Assembly (NCBI GenBank): GCA_019244055.1
Contig: JAFATG010000118.1
Coordinates: 1-32,490, forward strand
Direction: 5' to 3'
Source of the DNA: Acidobacteriaceae bacterium
GTDB taxonomy: Bacteria; Acidobacteriota; Terriglobia; Bryobacterales; Bryobacteraceae
Length of the DNA: 32,490 nt
In this document: in pieces, positions 31,963-32,490 of the stretch
How positions within the stretch are numbered: position 1 is the stretch's first letter
Layout of the letters: each line of letters opens with the position of its first letter
Translations under genes and position numbers: made by a program
The notes under the pieces: model-generated
The model's database searches: none
What the model was told of the DNA's origin: nothing
Seen by the model: the letters and a program-made list of their open reading frames with translations, nothing else

Positions 31963-32490
31963 GTGAACCTGATTGATGCCTTAGAGCTCCTCAAGCAGGC
32001 TGTTCCCGAGAACTCTCAATTGTTCCGCGTATTTCTGGCCTGTGGCTTCACCCCGCTACACGCTAAAACATTCCTTGCCGCTCACTTGAGAAAATGCTTT
32101 CCTTACCGGCGGGTTCAAATAGAAACGGGTATTTTTGGCGATCTCGCGGGCACTCTAGAGGGCCTTGCCGCTGGAAACTTGGATGCGGTCGCTGTACTGA
32201 TTGAGTGGAGTGATCTGGATGCTCGCTTGGGAATTCGCAGTTTGGGCGGATGGCATCAGGCTAACCTGCCCGACATCGTTGACTGTTCAACCCGAATGGC
32301 TCGGCGCGTCGAGGATTCGCTCATTCGGATCTCTCGCGCCGTTCCGGTCATCTGCTGCCTACCCGCCCTGCCCTTGCCGCCTCTGTTTCCATCGCGTCCC
32401 GAGCAAAGCAGCCAGTCTGAACTCCAGCTTCACCGGTTGATAGCCTCGGTTGCGGTATCGCGTTCTGAACCACCTGGAATGCGACTACTA
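31963..32490 (+). CDS. FkbH-like HAD-IIIC superfamily protein, N-terminal part (runs off the window)
   Basis: The frame opens at a GTG and is still open at the window edge, giving 176 residues. It matches the N-terminal domain of FkbH-type HAD-IIIC proteins: LACGFTPLHAKTFLAAHLR, the ETGIFGDLAGTLEGL segment, VLIEWSDLDARLGIRSLGGW, a Cys-Leu-Pro region and the PALPLPPLF segment. In polyketide clusters FkbH dephosphorylates 1,3-bisphosphoglycerate and loads the glyceryl unit onto a carrier protein. Relatives in other clusters probably do similar carrier chemistry. The HAD catalytic DxD motif lies beyond the edge, so phosphatase activity cannot be confirmed here. The GTG overlaps the stop of a 5-codon ATG frame by 2 nt. 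In-frame upstream codons hit a stop at once, so the start cannot be earlier. Confidence 0.7.
   Translation, partial: MNLIDALELLKQAVPENSQLFRVFLACGFTPLHAKTFLAAHLRKCFPYRRVQIETGIFGDLAGTLEGLAAGNLDAVAVLIEWSDLDARLGIRSLGGWHQANLPDIVDCSTRMARRVEDSLIRISRAVPVICCLPALPLPPLFPSRPEQSSQSELQLHRLIASVAVSRSEPPGMRLL

Noticed and set aside
1-32490. CRISPR arrays, rRNA or tRNA genes, riboswitches
   Set aside because: No regularly spaced repeats, no cloverleaf-like sequence with an acceptor end, and no rRNA-like segment were seen in the intergenic stretches. The GTTCAA strings near 22815, 22904 and 32106 lack tRNA context.

Overview
The window looks like a chromosomal segment of an Acidobacteriota-type bacterium, probably Solibacter/Bryobacter-like. 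This is an inference from gene content and moderately high GC: Lon/HtrA/ClpB copies of Gram-negative style, secreted BNR-repeat and LssY_C proteins, an FkbH-type HAD-IIIC protein, and many GT-C and GT2 glycosyltransferases. No rRNA, tRNA or other taxonomic marker is present.

Positions 1-10.2 kb hold metabolism and envelope genes. A 5' part of gltB (glutamate synthase large subunit, minus strand) is divergent from a LysR-type regulator, an arrangement like gltC/gltAB. A UPF0182 membrane protein follows on the plus strand. An MFS transporter and an IlvD/EDD sugar-acid dehydratase form a tight two-gene minus-strand operon. A secreted double-BON protein is divergent from that operon.

Positions 10.2-21.1 kb hold six consecutive minus-strand genes. 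In order of transcription they encode a BNR/sialidase-fold secreted protein, a secreted LssY_C-domain protein, ClpB, an HtrA/DegP protease, Lon and a secreted amidohydrolase. ClpB, HtrA and Lon are three protein-quality-control machines side by side. Rho-independent terminators follow htrA and lon, so these are separate units rather than one operon.

Positions 21.2-32.5 kb look like an accessory, rearranged surface-glycoconjugate or carrier-chemistry region. It starts with a stand-alone amino-acid adenylation domain. A 0.9 kb scar follows, containing the C-terminal end of one GT2 gene (minus strand), the end of an IS3-like element, and a frameshifted C-terminal half of a second GT2 gene (plus strand). 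Beyond it lie an ArnT/PMT-like GT-C protein, a truncated membrane GT2, a methyltransferase-GT2 fusion, and two tandem GT-C paralogues. A GNAT-like protein and the N-terminal part of an FkbH-like protein, which runs off the window, complete the region.

The adenylation domain at one edge and the GNAT/FkbH pair at the other both suggest acyl or aminoacyl groups handled on a carrier protein. No complete carrier protein is visible here, so a joint pathway is a hypothesis only.
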